Source: Sphingomonas_L flavalba_A (GTDB taxonomy: Bacteria; Pseudomonadota; Alphaproteobacteria; Sphingomonadales; Sphingomonadaceae). Taken from it: a stretch of 64,000 bases of DNA. The stretch is taken from positions 2,790,001 through 2,854,000 of the forward strand of contig NZ_CP180208.1 of the NCBI RefSeq assembly GCF_047553045.1, written 5' to 3'. The translations under genes and the position numbers were made by a program. The notes under the pieces are model-generated. The model had not been told where the DNA came from and did no database searches. It saw only the letters and a list, made by a program, of their open reading frames with translations. Positions within the stretch are counted from its first letter, which is position 1. Each line of letters starts with the position of its first letter. This document shows, one piece after another, positions 9,408-17,949 of the stretch.

Positions 9408-10840
9408 GCTGGAAGGGAACCGTTCTTCGTCGTCTCGCGGTCTGCGCGAGCGTGCTTCCGCTGGCGCTGGCCGCCCCGGCGCTGGCCGAGGATTTCGTCA
9501 TCGAGAATGTGACGCTTGTCGACGGAACCGGCCAGCCGAACCAGGCGAAGATGTCGATCGGCATCGACAAGGGGCGGATCAGCTTCGTCACGCCGACGGC
9601 GGCGGCGCCCCGCGTGTCGGGCCGCCGGATCGACGGCAGCGGCAAATATCTGATGCCGGGGCTGATGGACGTGCACATCCACCTGAAGGGCGCGCGCGGC
9701 GGCGACGGCCGGCGAATGGTCGGCGTCGATCCGAAGAACCCGACCGCGCCGGTCCCGCCGGCGGCCAGCGCCGACGCGCAGGCGGCACACGCGGCCGGGC
9801 TGCAGGCGCTCGCCAGCTACCTCTATTCCGGGGTTACCACCGTTTATGACGCCGGCAACGTGCCGGAACATATCTTCGGCCTGCGGGCGGAGGAACGGGC
9901 GGGCAAGATCCTGTCGCCGCGCATCCTCGCGACCGGCTATGTCGCGACCTATCCGGGCAGCCACGGCGACAGCGGCGGCATGGCGATCGACAACTGGACG
10001 GAAGACAGGCCGAAACTCGTCAAATATCTCGAAGAGCAGAAACCCGACATCCTGAAGCTGACGCTGGAGGAACATGGCTGGGGCACGCGCCCGCTGATCC
10101 CGCTGCTGCCGCTCGACCTGATGCAGGAGATCATCCTCGAAACCAACCGCCACGGCATCCGCACCACCGCGCACACCTCAAGCGAGCTGCGCGCGACGGA
10201 AGCGATCTTCGCCGGCATCGACAGCCTCGCCCACCCGGTGATCCAGTCGCCGATCAGCCCCGAATTCGCCAAGCTGATGGGCGCCCGGAAAATGCCGATG
10301 GCAACGACGCTGACCATCGGCGAGGGCTATAGCCGGCTGGTCGAACATCCCGAATATCTCGACCAGCCGCTCTATCAGGCGTCGTACAGCAAGGCGGAGA
10401 TCGACGAACTTCGCACCAAAACGCTGCCGGCATGGAAGGAGCGCGGCTGGACCTGGTGGATGAAGCTGATGACGCCGATCGCGCAGGAAAACATGCGCCA
10501 GATCGACGCCGCCGGCGGCATCATCGCCATCGCCACCGACCAGACCTTGGGGCCGGCCGTCCACCGCGAGATGGAACTGCTTCAGGCGGCCGGCATTCCG
10601 GCGGCGAAAATCGTCCGCATCGCCACGCTGAACGGCGCCCGCCACATCGGCCGGGAAGACGATCTGGGGTCGATCGAGCCGGGCAAGCTGGCCGACATGG
10701 TGCTGCTCGACGCCGACCCGACGGCCGACATCGACAACGCCAAGAAGATCGTCTGGGTGATGAAGAACGGCGCGCTGATCGACGAGGACAAACTGCCGCT
10801 CGCCGGCGGTCCCCGGCCGCTGCGGCGCGCGGCGCGCTGA
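9404..10840 (+). CDS. Second exported metal-dependent amidohydrolase
   Basis: This 478-aa protein has a signal peptide (about 1-28, ending ALA) and an amidohydrolase barrel: HIH at 91-93 after LMPGLMDV, a lysine candidate in DILKLTLEEHG, His in RTTAHTSSEL and SLAHPVI, and a metal-site Asp in IIAIATDQTLGP. It is clearly related to its upstream neighbour but not a recent copy, since the active-site surroundings differ. Translation starts at an ATG overlapping the neighbour's stop. Two exported amidohydrolases followed by a TonB-dependent receptor suggest a nutrient-scavenging set, perhaps for peptides or cyclic amides; that is inference. Confidence 0.85.
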   Translation: MSWKGTVLRRLAVCASVLPLALAAPALAEDFVIENVTLVDGTGQPNQAKMSIGIDKGRISFVTPTAAAPRVSGRRIDGSGKYLMPGLMDVHIHLKGARGGDGRRMVGVDPKNPTAPVPPAASADAQAAHAAGLQALASYLYSGVTTVYDAGNVPEHIFGLRAEERAGKILSPRILATGYVATYPGSHGDSGGMAIDNWTEDRPKLVKYLEEQKPDILKLTLEEHGWGTRPLIPLLPLDLMQEIILETNRHGIRTTAHTSSELRATEAIFAGIDSLAHPVIQSPISPEFAKLMGARKMPMATTLTIGEGYSRLVEHPEYLDQPLYQASYSKAEIDELRTKTLPAWKERGWTWWMKLMTPIAQENMRQIDAAGGIIAIATDQTLGPAVHREMELLQAAGIPAAKIVRIATLNGARHIGREDDLGSIEPGKLADMVLLDADPTADIDNAKKIVWVMKNGALIDEDKLPLAGGPRPLRRAAR

Positions 10841-10849
10841 CCCGCGCTG

Positions 10850-10875
10850 GGCCGTGTCGGGCAATCGGCACGGCC
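10850..10875 (+). terminator. Stem-loop after the amidohydrolase pair
   Basis: GGCCGTG (10850-10856) and CACGGCC (10869-10875) form a 7-bp perfect stem around a 12-base loop, just after the stop at 10840. There is no T-tract, so it may be a weak or Rho-assisted terminator or simply a 3'-end stabiliser. Confidence 0.35.
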
Positions 10876-10930
10876 TGTCCCCGCCACGGGCGGGACGGAC
10901 AAAAGCCCTTGCGTTCGTTCGCGGAAGTTG

Positions 10931-10973
10931 TATATGATTTTACATATAGTTTATACACATGAATTTACATGTG
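10931..10973. promoter_or_regulatory. Two tandem 18-bp palindromes, candidate operator of the TonB-dependent receptor
   Basis: TATATG-ATTTTA-CATATA (10931-10948) and CACATG-AATTTA-CATGTG (10956-10973) are both perfect 6-6-6 inverted repeats. They share the core ATG-A(T/A)TTTA-CAT and are spaced 25 bp centre to centre, so they would face the same side of the helix at about 10.5 bp per turn only approximately. They sit in an AT-rich island in otherwise GC-rich DNA, about 270-310 bases before the receptor gene. The symmetry suggests a dimeric winged-helix repressor (MarR- or ArsR-like) but no such regulator is adjacent. Confidence 0.6.
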
Positions 10974-11079
10974 CGTGGCGCCGGACCCCGCGCTTCGCGG
11001 CAACCGGCGACGGAAGGGATGGCGTCTGATGGATTTGAGAAAAGACTAGATTATCGGCGTTTCCCGGGGGGCGGCAGGC

Positions 11080-11113
11080 CCTTCGCTGACCCGCCTGCCG
11101 GCGGCAGCGAAGG
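11080..11113 (+). other. GC-rich stem-loop in the leader of the TonB-dependent receptor
   Basis: CCTTCGCTG (11080-11088) pairs perfectly with CAGCGAAGG (11105-11113) around a 16-base loop that can itself fold (CCGCC/GGCGG). It lies in the 400-base gene-free region 10841-11240, between the tandem palindromes and the receptor start at 11241. A role as an mRNA leader structure is possible; nothing else coding is visible in this gap. Confidence 0.35.
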
Positions 11114-11240
11114 CGCCCCACCGGACAGGCGGCCAGGGCCAGAAGCCGTAACACGGCCGGCCCCGGCACATCGGCCACCACTGGCCGAGACAGTGCGTCC
11201 GCACGGGCGCGCGTGACCTTATGCAAAGGGGGGTTATGCC

Positions 11241-14204
11241 ATGAACAACACCGCACGTACCAACATCCGCACCCGGTTCCTGACCACGGCAGCATCGACG
11301 CTGCTGGTCGCCGGCCTCACGACGCCGGTCTATGCCCAGTCGGGCGGCGGCACGTCCGAGAGCCAGCCGGACGAACCGGTCATCGTCGTCACCGGATCGC
11401 GTATCGCCAGCGCGGCGCTGACCGCACCCAACCCGATCTCGCAGGTGTCGTCCGAGGAATTCACCCTGAGCAGTTCGGCCACGGTCGAGAATGTGCTCAA
11501 CACCCTGCCGCAGGTCGTGCCGGGCGAATCCGGTTTCACCAACAACGAGAGCAGCGGCGTCGCGACCGTCAATCTTCGCGGCCTGGGTGAGCAGCGCAAC
11601 CTGATCCTGGTCAACGGCCGCCGCTACATCTTCTTCGACGCACGCCAGGTGACCGATCTCAACACCATCCCGACCGCGCTGGTCGACCGGGTGGAACTGG
11701 TCACCGGCGGTTCGTCGGCGGTCTACGGTTCGGACGCCATCTCCGGCGTCGTCAACTTCGTGCTCAAGAACAATTTCCAGGGTCTGGAAGCAACCGCCCA
11801 ATACGACATCACCGGCCATGGTGACGGGGCCAAGCTGAACCTCGACGTCATCGTCGGCGGCAATTTCGCCGAGGATCGCGGCAACGCGACCTTCTACGTC
11901 AATTACTTCAAGCGCGACCCGACCATGGCCGACGCGCGCGCGCGTTCCACCTGCTTCCTGGAGGATGCGGTCGTCGCCGGCTCGCCGACGCTTCAGTGCG
12001 GCGGCAGCGCCGGCATCCCCAACGGCCGCTTCGCCGGCCTGCCGCTCGGCGCCCAGCTCGCGGCACGGCCGCAGGTCGGGGCGGCGCTCGATGCGCTCGG
12101 CCTGACCGGCATCGACGCGAACGGCTTCAAGCTGGACGATACCGGCGCCATCCCGTCGCGCTTCGTCGTCCCCGGCGACCGCTACAATTTCAACCCGGAC
12201 AATTACCTTCAGCTTCCGCAGGAACGCCGCATCCTAGGCGGCATGGTGAATTATCACATCACCGATTCCGTCGAAGCCTATATGGAGGGCATCTACACCA
12301 ACAACATCGTCGAAACGCAGTATGCGGCGACGCCGGTCGGCGGCAGCTACCGCTTCCAGGTCAACAGCCCCTATCTGTCGCCGGGGCTCCAGAACCTGCT
12401 GCGCGCGCTCGACGATACCGAAACCAGCGCCGCCACCCGCGGCGACGGCTTCACCACGCTCAGCATCGGCCGCCGCATTTCGGAAGGCCGGGTGAGGACC
12501 TCGCAGTTCGAACGCAATGCCTGGCGGCTGGTCGGCGGCCTGCGCGGCGACATCGGCTCGGCCAGCGACAGCTTCCTGACCGATCTGAAATTCGACGCCT
12601 ATTATTCCTATGCCCGCACCCGCAATGTCACCAATTCGGAAGGGGTGATCCTGCAGGCGGCGTTCACCCAGGGCGTCACCACCGTGTTCCGCAACCCGAC
12701 CACCGGCGCGACAAGCCCGTTCCCGTTCGCCGGCGTCGCCAATGGCGGAGAACTGGTCTGCGAAAACCCAGCCAATGGCTGCGTACCGCTCAACATCTTC
12801 GGCCCGAATATTTCCGATGCGGGCATCGGCTTCATCACCGGCCGCACGACCAGCAGCCAGGAAGCGAAGATGCAGGTGGCGACCGGCGTCATCACCGGCA
12901 AGCTGTTCGAGCTTCCCGCCGGCCCGGTCGGCTTCGCCGCCGGCGTCGAATGGCGTGACGTTTCCGCCTTCTTCATCCCGTCGCAGGGCGGCGTCGGCGA
13001 TACCGGCCAGATTTCCGGCGGCGGCTACAGCATCAAGGAACTGTTCGGCGAAGTCCGCGTGCCGGTATTCGACGGCTTCGAACTGAACGGCGCCTTCCGC
13101 TATTCCGACTATTCGCTCCGCAATGTCGGCGGCGTGTGGACCTACGGCGGTGGCGCCACCTGGCAGATCATCCCGGAACTGATGGTCCGCGGCCAGTATC
13201 AGCGCGCCGTCCGCGCGCCGAGCGTCGACGAGCTCTACCGCGCCCAGTCCGGCATCTCCGAAGCGGCGACCGATCCGTGCGCGCTGCCGACGGCGGCGAC
13301 CAACGCGACGATCCAGGCGCTGTGCGTCGCCACCGGCGTGCCGTCGGCCGCTGTCGGCAACAGCGGCATCCAGCCCAGCTTCCAGTTGCGCGGCATCGTC
13401 GGCGGCAACCCGGATCTGGAGGAAGAAACCACCGACACCTTCACGCTGGGCGCGGTGTTCCGGCCAACCTCGCGGATGAGCTTCACCGTCGACTACTATA
13501 ACATCTCGATCAAGGACGCGATCTTCCGCGCGCCGCTGAACAGCGTTCTCGACCTGTGCTATAACGTGTTCCAGGACGCGACCAGCTTCTACTGCCAGTC
13601 GGTCGCCCGCCTGCCGGACGGCACGATCGGCAACCCTGGCGGGGTCAGCGCGCCATTCGACAATATCGGCGCGATCAAGACCGACGGCGTCGACGTCTCG
13701 GCGGCCTACACCTTCGACGTCAGCACGCTGCTCGGCGGCGACAGCAAGTTCAGCATCGCCGGTTCGGTCAACTGGCTGAACAAGTTCGAACTGAACCCGG
13801 TCGCGGCGATTTCCAGCCTGGTCAATGCCTGCCAGGGCGCGTTCGGCCTGACCTGCGGCGAACCGCTGCCGGAATGGAAGGGCACCGCCCGCGCCACGCT
13901 GAACGTCGACGACTTCACCGCCAGCATCCGCTACCGCTACCAGGGCAAGGTGACGGACGACCGGGTGACGCGCGGCCTGCTGACGGCCAGCCAGCTCGCC
14001 GTGCCGGTGATCAAGCCGGAACATTATTTCGACCTGTCGCTCAGCTACGACATCAAGCCGCTCACCCTGTTCGGCGGTGTCGTCAACATCTTCAACAACA
14101 AGCAGCCGCTGATCGGCAGCTCGCAGGAACAGCTTAACACCTTCCCGAGCACCTACGATCCGCTGGGCGTCCGCTTCTACTTCGGGGCGACACTGAAACT
14201 CTGA
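11241..14204 (+). CDS. TonB-dependent outer-membrane receptor
   Basis: This 987-aa receptor has a signal peptide (about 1-32, ending VYAQ), a TonB-box-like DEPVIVVTGSRI at about 48-59, and a plug domain with VENVLNTLPQVVPG, NLRGLGEQRNLILVNGRR and VELVTGGSSAVYGSDAISGVVNFVLK. A long beta-barrel follows, ending in YDPLGVRFYFGATLKL. It imports a substrate through the outer membrane using TonB energy. The IxVTGSRI start, long barrel and small Cys-containing loops are typical of the large sphingomonad/caulobacter receptor families for carbohydrates and peptides, not siderophores. It lies downstream of two exported amidohydrolases in the same orientation, but is separated by 400 bases with its own candidate operator. 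Substrate unknown. Confidence 0.93.
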   Translation: MNNTARTNIRTRFLTTAASTLLVAGLTTPVYAQSGGGTSESQPDEPVIVVTGSRIASAALTAPNPISQVSSEEFTLSSSATVENVLNTLPQVVPGESGFTNNESSGVATVNLRGLGEQRNLILVNGRRYIFFDARQVTDLNTIPTALVDRVELVTGGSSAVYGSDAISGVVNFVLKNNFQGLEATAQYDITGHGDGAKLNLDVIVGGNFAEDRGNATFYVNYFKRDPTMADARARSTCFLEDAVVAGSPTLQCGGSAGIPNGRFAGLPLGAQLAARPQVGAALDALGLTGIDANGFKLDDTGAIPSRFVVPGDRYNFNPDNYLQLPQERRILGGMVNYHITDSVEAYMEGIYTNNIVETQYAATPVGGSYRFQVNSPYLSPGLQNLLRALDDTETSAATRGDGFTTLSIGRRISEGRVRTSQFERNAWRLVGGLRGDIGSASDSFLTDLKFDAYYSYARTRNVTNSEGVILQAAFTQGVTTVFRNPTTGATSPFPFAGVANGGELVCENPANGCVPLNIFGPNISDAGIGFITGRTTSSQEAKMQVATGVITGKLFELPAGPVGFAAGVEWRDVSAFFIPSQGGVGDTGQISGGGYSIKELFGEVRVPVFDGFELNGAFRYSDYSLRNVGGVWTYGGGATWQIIPELMVRGQYQRAVRAPSVDELYRAQSGISEAATDPCALPTAATNATIQALCVATGVPSAAVGNSGIQPSFQLRGIVGGNPDLEEETTDTFTLGAVFRPTSRMSFTVDYYNISIKDAIFRAPLNSVLDLCYNVFQDATSFYCQSVARLPDGTIGNPGGVSAPFDNIGAIKTDGVDVSAAYTFDVSTLLGGDSKFSIAGSVNWLNKFELNPVAAISSLVNACQGAFGLTCGEPLPEWKGTARATLNVDDFTASIRYRYQGKVTDDRVTRGLLTASQLAVPVIKPEHYFDLSLSYDIKPLTLFGGVVNIFNNKQPLIGSSQEQLNTFPSTYDPLGVRFYFGATLKL

Positions 14205-14257
14205 CCCGGCGTGCGGCGCCACCCCCGGCGCCACTCTTCCCTCGCCGGCTATCGGGT

Positions 14258-14288
14258 GCCGGGCGGTCACGGGCCGCCCGGCCCTTTT
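14258..14288 (+). terminator. Rho-independent terminator after the TonB-dependent receptor
   Basis: GCCGGGCGG (14258-14266) pairs with CCGCCCGGC (14274-14282) around a 7-base loop and is followed by CCTTTT. It lies 54 bases after the receptor stop, in the gap before the convergent TPR gene. Confidence 0.75.
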
Positions 14289-14344
14289 CGTGCGGGCGGG
14301 TGGGGGCGCGGGCCGGTGCCGCTTCCGCCCAAGACGCACAAACT

Positions 14345-16153
14345 CTACCCCCGCTCCGGCACCACGTCGAAGGCAATGGTCGTGCGGTGGGCGTCGTCGT
14401 CGAACGGCACCGTGCCGTGGTAGAAATAGGACGGGAACAGCACCAGCTTGCCCACCGCCGGGCGGATCGCCCGCGCCACCCGCTCGCGCGCACCCAGCGC
14501 CAGCGCCGTCTCGCCAAACTTTATCCAGCCCTGCTGGCCATCGCCGCGCGCCACCGCCGGCGGCAGGCCGACATAGTAGCAGGAACTGATCCACCCTTCG
14601 GAATGGACGTGGTTCAGGTGGAAACCCTGCCGCCGCAGCCGGACGGACCATGACCCGGAAAAGCGGAACCCGGCCGCCTTGCGGCGCAGGAATGGATGGT
14701 CGGCATCGTCGGGCAGCGCGGCGATATAGGCGCCGACCGCCTGTTCGATCATCGCCTTCACCGCGCGGATCTCCGGCGCCGGCTGGTCGAACAACTCGCC
14801 CATCGTCTGGGTGCCCTGGCGCAGCGTCTGCTCCAGCGGATATTCGCTGGTCACGTGCAGCCTGACCAGCGCCGCCTCCAGCCGTTGGTTGAACGCCGCC
14901 GCCCCGCCCCATTCCGCCGGCGGCTCCAGCGTCTGCTCGGCGATCAGCCGGTTATAATCGTTCAGCCGCTCGGCGCGCGGGTCGCCCAGCAGGCGCCAGG
15001 CCAGCGCCTGGAACGCGATCGCCTGCTGGTCGTCGGGGTGGTGCTCGATCACCGGCGCCAGCGCCGCCAGCGCCTCGTCATAGCGTTCGCGCACGATCAG
15101 CGTCCGCACCATGTCCAGCCGCGGGCCTTTCCGCTCCGGCGCGGTGGCAATGGCAGCGGCAAAGGCACCCAGCGCCCGGTCCTCCGCCCCCGCCGCCGCC
15201 AGCGCCTGCCCCAGCCGTTCGTGGACCTCGCCGCCGCCGACCCCGCGCGCCAGCGCCGCTTCCAGCATCTGCGCCGCCTCTCCAGTCCGCCCGCCCAAAC
15301 TCAGCCGGTTGGCGAGGTCGGCGAGCAGTCCGGCATCGTTCGGGTCGCGCTGCAACGCGCGAGCGTAGCTGGCGAGGTAGTGTCCGTGGTTGCCGGTCTG
15401 CCAGTAGAGCCGGTTGAGCGAATCATGGCTGTCGCGGTCACCGGGGTTCAGCGCCACCGCCCGCTCGTAGCAGGCCGCCGCCGCGTCCAGCCGGCCAAGG
15501 TCGTAATGGCAATGGCCAAGGTTGTAGTGGATGGCGGCGGTGTCCGGGCTGGCCGCCGCGCATTGCTCCAATATCGCCGCCGCCTCCGCCGCCCGCCCGG
15601 CCAGCCGCAGCGCGATCGCGTAATTATGCAGCGTCGGCACATGGCCAGGCCGGATCGCCAGCGCCGTCTGGAACGCCTCCAGCGCCGCCGGCAACCGGCC
15701 CAGCGCGCGCAGCGCCCGGCCCAGAGCAGACCACGCGCCGCCGCTCCGCTCGTTGGCCCGCGTCGCCGCCTCCAGCACCTCCAGCGCCGCCGCCGCGTCG
15801 CCCACCGCCAGATAGGCGAGACCAAGATTGGTCAGCGCCTCGCCAAAGCCCGGCCGCCGCCGCGCCGCGTCGCGATAGGCGGCGATCGCCTCGTCCGCCC
15901 GCCCCAGATCGCGCAGCGTATTGCCCAGCGTGTTGAGCACGTCCGGCTGGTCCGGCCGCGCCGCCAGCGCCCGCTGGAAATACCCGACCGCCGCCGCATT
16001 GTCCTTGCGCCCCCGCGCGATCATGCCGAGCAGCTGCAGCGCATCCGGCTGGTCCGGCGTCGCGGCCAGCATCTTGCGCAGCGCCTGTTCGGCGGCACCG
16101 GTCTGCCCGGCGCGCGCCAGTGCCAGCGCCCGTTGCAACGTGTCGCCGCTCAT
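14345..16153 (-). CDS. TPR-repeat protein with a C-terminal 2OG-Fe(II)-oxygenase-like domain
   Basis: This is a 602-aa cytoplasmic protein. Residues 1 to about 400 are a run of 34-residue TPR units (for example PDQPDVLNTLGNTLRDLG and AIHYNLGHCHYDLGRLDAAA). The last ~95 residues contain FHLNHVHSEGWISSCYYV, LVLFPSYFYHGTVPF and RTTIAFDVVP. This supplies the H-x-H...H...R arrangement of the putative 2OG-Fe(II) oxygenase family (PF13759-like), where iron is held by His/His and 2-oxoglutarate by Arg. The start was taken at the ATG at 16153; an ATG at 16216 would add 21 residues. It lies 124 bases after the four-gene secretion-like cluster on the same strand, so it may hydroxylate or sense a partner of that system. 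That link is inference. Confidence 0.8.
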   Translation of the reverse strand: MSGDTLQRALALARAGQTGAAEQALRKMLAATPDQPDALQLLGMIARGRKDNAAAVGYFQRALAARPDQPDVLNTLGNTLRDLGRADEAIAAYRDAARRRPGFGEALTNLGLAYLAVGDAAAALEVLEAATRANERSGGAWSALGRALRALGRLPAALEAFQTALAIRPGHVPTLHNYAIALRLAGRAAEAAAILEQCAAASPDTAAIHYNLGHCHYDLGRLDAAAACYERAVALNPGDRDSHDSLNRLYWQTGNHGHYLASYARALQRDPNDAGLLADLANRLSLGGRTGEAAQMLEAALARGVGGGEVHERLGQALAAAGAEDRALGAFAAAIATAPERKGPRLDMVRTLIVRERYDEALAALAPVIEHHPDDQQAIAFQALAWRLLGDPRAERLNDYNRLIAEQTLEPPAEWGGAAAFNQRLEAALVRLHVTSEYPLEQTLRQGTQTMGELFDQPAPEIRAVKAMIEQAVGAYIAALPDDADHPFLRRKAAGFRFSGSWSVRLRRQGFHLNHVHSEGWISSCYYVGLPPAVARGDGQQGWIKFGETALALGARERVARAIRPAVGKLVLFPSYFYHGTVPFDDDAHRTTIAFDVVPERG

Positions 16154-16277
16154 CGCCGCTGTCCGTTTGCCCGGCGGCGCATCGCCATAGAACCGCTCCT
16201 TCGCTTGCCGCCGCATCGTGCCAGATACACCGCGCAAACCCAAGGGAATCACCGCATCGCCCCACGCGGCTCAGGCG

Positions 16278-16712
16278 CTACTCCACCCGCCGCACCACCC
16301 GCCGGTCACCCCGGCGAAATGTCGCGCGGCTCGATGTCAGCGCGATCAGCCGCCAGCCGTCGACCCGGTCGCCGACCTTCAGCGTCCGTGTCCGCCCGCC
16401 GCCGATCCTGACCATCGCGCGGCCGGCGCGCGGAAAGCGGCCGACGATCCCGGCCAGGTCCGGCCCGTCGTCGGTCTGCGCGGTGTCCGTCTCCACCGCC
16501 GGCGGCCGGGTGTTGCCGAACGGGTGGCGCGCCGCCAGCCTGTCGAGCGGCACCGCGTCGGCGACCTGCATCGTCGCCGGGCGCGGCAACGGCGCGGTGG
16601 GCGGAGGCGCCCCGCCCACCCGCAGCAGCCATAGCGGCACCGCCAGCGCAGCCAGCGCGGCGGCACCGACGATCAGCGTCGGCGTCCGGTCGGCGGGCAC
16701 CGGCGGCTTCAT
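16278..16712 (-). CDS. GspC/PilP-like bitopic protein (HR-type domain)
   Basis: This is a 144-aa protein with one membrane helix near the N-terminus (about 13-32, LIVGAAALAALAVPLWLL). A Pro-rich linker follows, then at about 85-140 a small beta domain with DLAGIVGRFPRAGRAMVRIG, VGDRVDGWRLIAL and TFRRGDRRV. The domain resembles the homology region of GspC and the beta-barrel domain of PilP, which both bridge inner-membrane platform and secretin. It starts at the ATG at 16712, overlapping the upstream gene as ATGA. No secretin gene is adjacent. It is last in a four-gene run of secretion-like components; the family call is by motif and context only. Confidence 0.65.
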   Translation of the reverse strand: MKPPVPADRTPTLIVGAAALAALAVPLWLLRVGGAPPPTAPLPRPATMQVADAVPLDRLAARHPFGNTRPPAVETDTAQTDDGPDLAGIVGRFPRAGRAMVRIGGGRTRTLKVGDRVDGWRLIALTSSRATFRRGDRRVVRRVE

Positions 16713-17188
16713 CGCGGCTGCCACAGCGCCAGCAGCGTGCCGTCCAGCCGCACCCCGCCCGCCGCCTCGTCCCGCGCCAGCGTGAACCCGGCAAAGCGCA
16801 CCCCCGGCCGCGCCGCCTCGATCCGCGCGACGAAACGCAGCAATGCGTCGCCGTCGCCATGGGCGCGCAGCGCCAGCCGGATCAGCACCGGGTCGCCGAC
16901 GACCGGCGCCGCCACAATCCCGTCGACGGCAATGCCCCGCGCCGCCGCCCGCAACGCGGCGGTCAGCGCCGCGATCGCCGCTGCCCGATCGCCCTCATGA
17001 CGGGTCACCGCCGCCGGCCAGCGCATCGTCGGCGTCACCCCCGCCTCCGCCCGCGCCTCCAGCAGCGCGCGGTGTGCGCGCAGTTCGCGCAATTCGGCCA
17101 GCCCGGCACGGGCATGACGCCCGGCCAGCGCCACCGCCGCGCCCCACGCCGCAAGAAGCAGCGCAAGCAGAATAAGCGCGCGGTTCAC
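16709..17188 (-). CDS. PilO/GspM-like bitopic protein
   Basis: This is a 159-aa protein. A membrane helix lies at residues 4-22 (LILLALLLAAWGAAVAL), followed by a short coiled coil (LAELRELRAHRALLEAR) and a periplasmic ferredoxin-like domain with LRAHGDGDALLRFVARIE and VRFAGFTLARDEA. This matches GspM/PilO architecture. The start is taken as the GTG at 17188, which overlaps the preceding stop (GTGA); the in-frame ATG at 17236 would lie well inside the upstream gene. It probably dimerises with the PilN-like protein encoded just before it. It is distinct in sequence from the gspM at 1968-2420, so this is not a simple duplication. Confidence 0.68.
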   Translation of the reverse strand: MNRALILLALLLAAWGAAVALAGRHARAGLAELRELRAHRALLEARAEAGVTPTMRWPAAVTRHEGDRAAAIAALTAALRAAARGIAVDGIVAAPVVGDPVLIRLALRAHGDGDALLRFVARIEAARPGVRFAGFTLARDEAAGGVRLDGTLLALWQPR

Positions 17189-17949
17189 GGGCGCGCCTCG
17201 AACCGGCTGCGAATGCCGCGATCGGTCACCGGCCATTGGCCGGTGCGACGGAAGCCGGGCAGCGAAACACGGTCCGGATCGGCGGCGTCGATCTCGATCG
17301 TCACCAATCCGCTGTCGTCGCGGCGGATGGCGTGGATCGCGGCGCCCGCCGGCATCGCGCGGATCGCGTCGGCGGCCAGCGCGCTCAACGGCGGCCGGGC
17401 CAGCGCCGGGCGCAGCCGCTCGGCCAGCGCCCGCTGCACTTCCGCCCGCTGCGCCGCGCCATTGTCGACCGCCGCAATCGCCCGCCTTTCGCTGGCGGCA
17501 AGCACCCCGGCGACGAACGCCGTCGTCAACGGTATGGTCAGGATCAGGCCGAGCGCGGCGAGCAGCGCGATCACCGTCCGCCGCGCCGCAGGCGTAGAGC
17601 CGCTGCCGCCTTCCACCAGCACGAAGCGTTCATGGCCGTCGCGGGCAATCACCGTCGGCCCGCCGATCAGTGGCGCCTTGCGCCGCGCCGCCGCGATCGC
17701 CGCCTTGCGCGCCATCGCGACCCGCACCTGCCGCCGTCCGCCGGCACCGGTGGTGACATGGGCGGTCCAGCGCAACTGCTCGGGCGGAATCGGCGCCATC
17801 GCTGCGACAATCGCCGCAACCCGGCCACCGGGCGGCAACGGCGCGGTCATGACATGGACGTCGGCCGGCGCCAGTTCCACCACCTCCGGCTTGCGCTCGC
17901 CCTTCGGTGTCAGCCGCCCGGCGAGGGCGTCGACCCACCAGGCCAACAT
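17185..17949 (-). CDS. PilN/GspL-like bitopic protein
   Basis: This is a 254-aa protein. The N-terminal ~125 residues are cytoplasmic and much shorter than the actin-like domain of true GspL. One membrane helix follows (about 127-150, VIALLAALGLILTIPLTTAFVAGVL), then a helical linker rich in Ala/Arg/Glu and a periplasmic domain of ferredoxin-like type containing LAADAIRAMPAGAAIHAIR. This is the PilN plan. Its ATG follows directly on the stop of the MshEN protein gene. Within a pilus or T2SS platform, PilN/GspL receives the ATPase; here no ATPase gene is adjacent, and the MshEN-bearing neighbour may substitute for its docking domain (inference). Confidence 0.66.
   Translation of the reverse strand: MLAWWVDALAGRLTPKGERKPEVVELAPADVHVMTAPLPPGGRVAAIVAAMAPIPPEQLRWTAHVTTGAGGRRQVRVAMARKAAIAAARRKAPLIGGPTVIARDGHERFVLVEGGSGSTPAARRTVIALLAALGLILTIPLTTAFVAGVLAASERRAIAAVDNGAAQRAEVQRALAERLRPALARPPLSALAADAIRAMPAGAAIHAIRRDDSGLVTIEIDAADPDRVSLPGFRRTGQWPVTDRGIRSRFEARP

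Noticed and set aside
10959..11216. Small ORF of 85 codons in the leader of the TonB-dependent receptor
   Set aside because: Arg/Pro/Ala-rich with no ribosome site, begins inside the palindromic operator; reads as random GC-rich sequence.
12234..14912. An 892-codon open frame on the - strand opposite the TonB-dependent receptor
   Set aside because: It spans two unrelated genes in antisense, and the receptor frame has a full set of domain motifs and a terminator.
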